From an uncultured Bacteroidota bacterium (lineage in GTDB: Bacteria > Bacteroidota > Bacteroidia > UKL13-3), in contig CAISTO010000363.1 in NCBI GenBank assembly GCA_903888395.1, forward strand, positions 1 through 7,748: a stretch of 7,748 nt of DNA. Reading direction: 5' to 3'. The notes below the pieces were generated by a model that ran no database searches, had not been told where the DNA came from, and was given only the letters and a program-made list of their open reading frames with translations. Every line of letters begins with the position of its first letter. The stretch's first letter is position 1. Made by a program: the position numbers and the translations under genes. This document shows positions 6,587-7,748 of this stretch, piece after piece.

Positions 6587-7748
6587 TTGAAAAAATATTA
6601 TTCCATATCATTCCTATTCCTTTGTTTTACCATTCTTCCAAAGGTTGTTTTCTCACAAGAAAACAGGGGAGATTTATGCGTAGAATTTTATGGCGATACA
6701 GTTTGCATGGCAAACAATTTCATTAAGAAAATAGATAATAATATAAAAATTAACGAAGAAAATATTGCTGTTTTATTCAATCAAATTAATGATATTGAAA
6801 CAAATACAATTGTTGCTAATTTAATAGCATACAAAAATAAATTGAATTTAAATGATTGGATTTTTTATCAATTAGTGCGTAAAACTGCCAATCAAATTTG
6901 CGCTAAGCAGGATAATTATAATGCTTATACTTTTTATAAGTGGTTTTTTATGTCGAAATCAGGTTTCGATACAAAACTTATTTTTGATAAAGGCAAACCA
7001 ATGCTTTATATCAGAAGCGATGAAAACGTATATGATATTCCTTATTTTATGCTTGAAAACAAGCAATATATTTGTCTAAACTATCATGATTTTAAAGTAA
7101 TAAATTTTGAAAAGGAAAAACTTCATCCAATAAATATTTTTATTGCCGAGGCACAAAAACCTTTTTCTTATAAAGTTACTCAAATGCCTAATTTTACACC
7201 AAATACATACAGTGAAAAGAATTTAAGTTTTAAGTACAAAGAAAAAACTTATCATTTTAAAGTTAAATTAAATGAACAAGTTCAACAGATTTTTAAAAAT
7301 TATCCAGTTGTTGATTTTGAATCATATTTCAATATTCCATTGAGTAATGAAACTTACAGTTCGTTGATTCCTTTTTTGAAAATAAATATTCAAAATTTAT
7401 CTCAAAAAGAAGGGATAGATTATTTAATGCATTTTACTCGTTACGCATTTTTATATGAAAACGACCAAGATAATTTTGGTAAAGAAAAACGCATGTCACC
7501 AGAGCAAACTTTATTATTTGAATACAGTGATTGCGATGACAGGGCATCTTTGTTTTTTTATTTGGTAAAAGAAATTTATAACCTACCAATGATAGCAGTT
7601 TTGTATCCTACACATATAACTATTGCGGTGCAATTTGAAAAACCTGAAGGTAAACCAATAGAATTTAATGGAAGAAAATATTCAATTTGTGATCCAACTC
7701 CTCAGAAAGATGATTTGTTAATTGGACAAGTATCTACTGAATTAGCTA
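6587..7748 (+). CDS. secreted transglutaminase-like (papain-fold) protein, TTG start, 3' end beyond window
   Basis: The reading frame is open from just after an in-frame TAA (6578) to the window end, giving 387 residues without a stop. Starting at TTG 6587, the first 23 residues form a clear signal peptide: KKYY, then a hydrophobic core SISFLFLCFTIL, then cleavage near VFS-Q. An ATG start at 6707 (residue 41) would discard this peptide and the plausible coding sequence after it. The middle (about 26-280) is not recognised. The C-terminal part matches the transglutaminase-like superfamily: Cys316 in YSDCDDRA, His343 in PTHITIAV and Asp369 in CDPTP make the expected triad, with the usual spacing. 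Bacterial members of this fold are often proteases or protein-crosslinking enzymes in the envelope, and the substrate cannot be told. A TAnnTTTG box at 6559 fits this start. The gene diverges from lepA. Confidence 0.85.
   Translation, partial: MKKYYSISFLFLCFTILPKVVFSQENRGDLCVEFYGDTVCMANNFIKKIDNNIKINEENIAVLFNQINDIETNTIVANLIAYKNKLNLNDWIFYQLVRKTANQICAKQDNYNAYTFYKWFFMSKSGFDTKLIFDKGKPMLYIRSDENVYDIPYFMLENKQYICLNYHDFKVINFEKEKLHPINIFIAEAQKPFSYKVTQMPNFTPNTYSEKNLSFKYKEKTYHFKVKLNEQVQQIFKNYPVVDFESYFNIPLSNETYSSLIPFLKINIQNLSQKEGIDYLMHFTRYAFLYENDQDNFGKEKRMSPEQTLLFEYSDCDDRASLFFYLVKEIYNLPMIAVLYPTHITIAVQFEKPEGKPIEFNGRKYSICDPTPQKDDLLIGQVSTELA

Noticed and set aside
6499..6726. 75-residue plus-strand open frame upstream of and overlapping the transglutaminase-like gene
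   Set aside because: It contains the TATATTTG promoter box, has no recognisable protein features, and is overlapped in another frame by the signal peptide and following residues of a much longer coding region.

Overview
The window looks like chromosomal core sequence from an AT-rich member of the Bacteroidota. Three things support this. Promoters match the Bacteroidota -33/-7 type (TTTG, 19 bases, TAnnTTTG). The starts have no clear Shine-Dalgarno sequences. The proteins are typical of the phylum: a secreted S9 peptidase with a DPP IV-like propeller, a secreted transglutaminase-like protein, and SurE followed by a small membrane protein. No genus can be named from the sequence alone, and nothing points to a phage, plasmid or transposon.

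Left part (1-1239, minus strand). surE is read leftwards and overlaps a gene for a three-helix membrane protein of about 100 residues. The end of that gene carries a near-perfect Bacteroidota promoter that drives a tRNA region. The promoter first reads a 43-base copy of a tRNA-Ala 5' half whose D-loop holds a perfect hairpin. It then reads the real tRNA-Ala(GGC), which runs off the left edge.

Middle (1240-4541). A divergent intergenic region separates surE from a secreted S9 serine peptidase on the plus strand. That gene ends against lipB, which reads towards it. The two share a 13-bp perfect stem-loop that probably terminates both transcripts. lipB (octanoyltransferase) lies downstream of lepA (elongation factor 4) on the minus strand. 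The 98 bases between them are almost filled by two arrays of a 7-base repeat in inverted orientation.

Right part (4548-7748). lepA is complete. A divergent region of about 250 bases then leads to a plus-strand gene that runs off the right edge. This last gene appears to start at a TTG codon (6587), just behind a TAnnTTTG box. It encodes a signal peptide and a transglutaminase-like Cys-His-Asp triad.

The genes are mostly housekeeping or envelope functions (nucleotide metabolism, lipoate attachment, translation, periplasmic peptidase) and do not form one pathway. I found no clearly new multi-gene system. The most unusual elements are the tRNA half-gene with its hairpin, the inverted heptamer arrays, and the TTG-start secreted protein.
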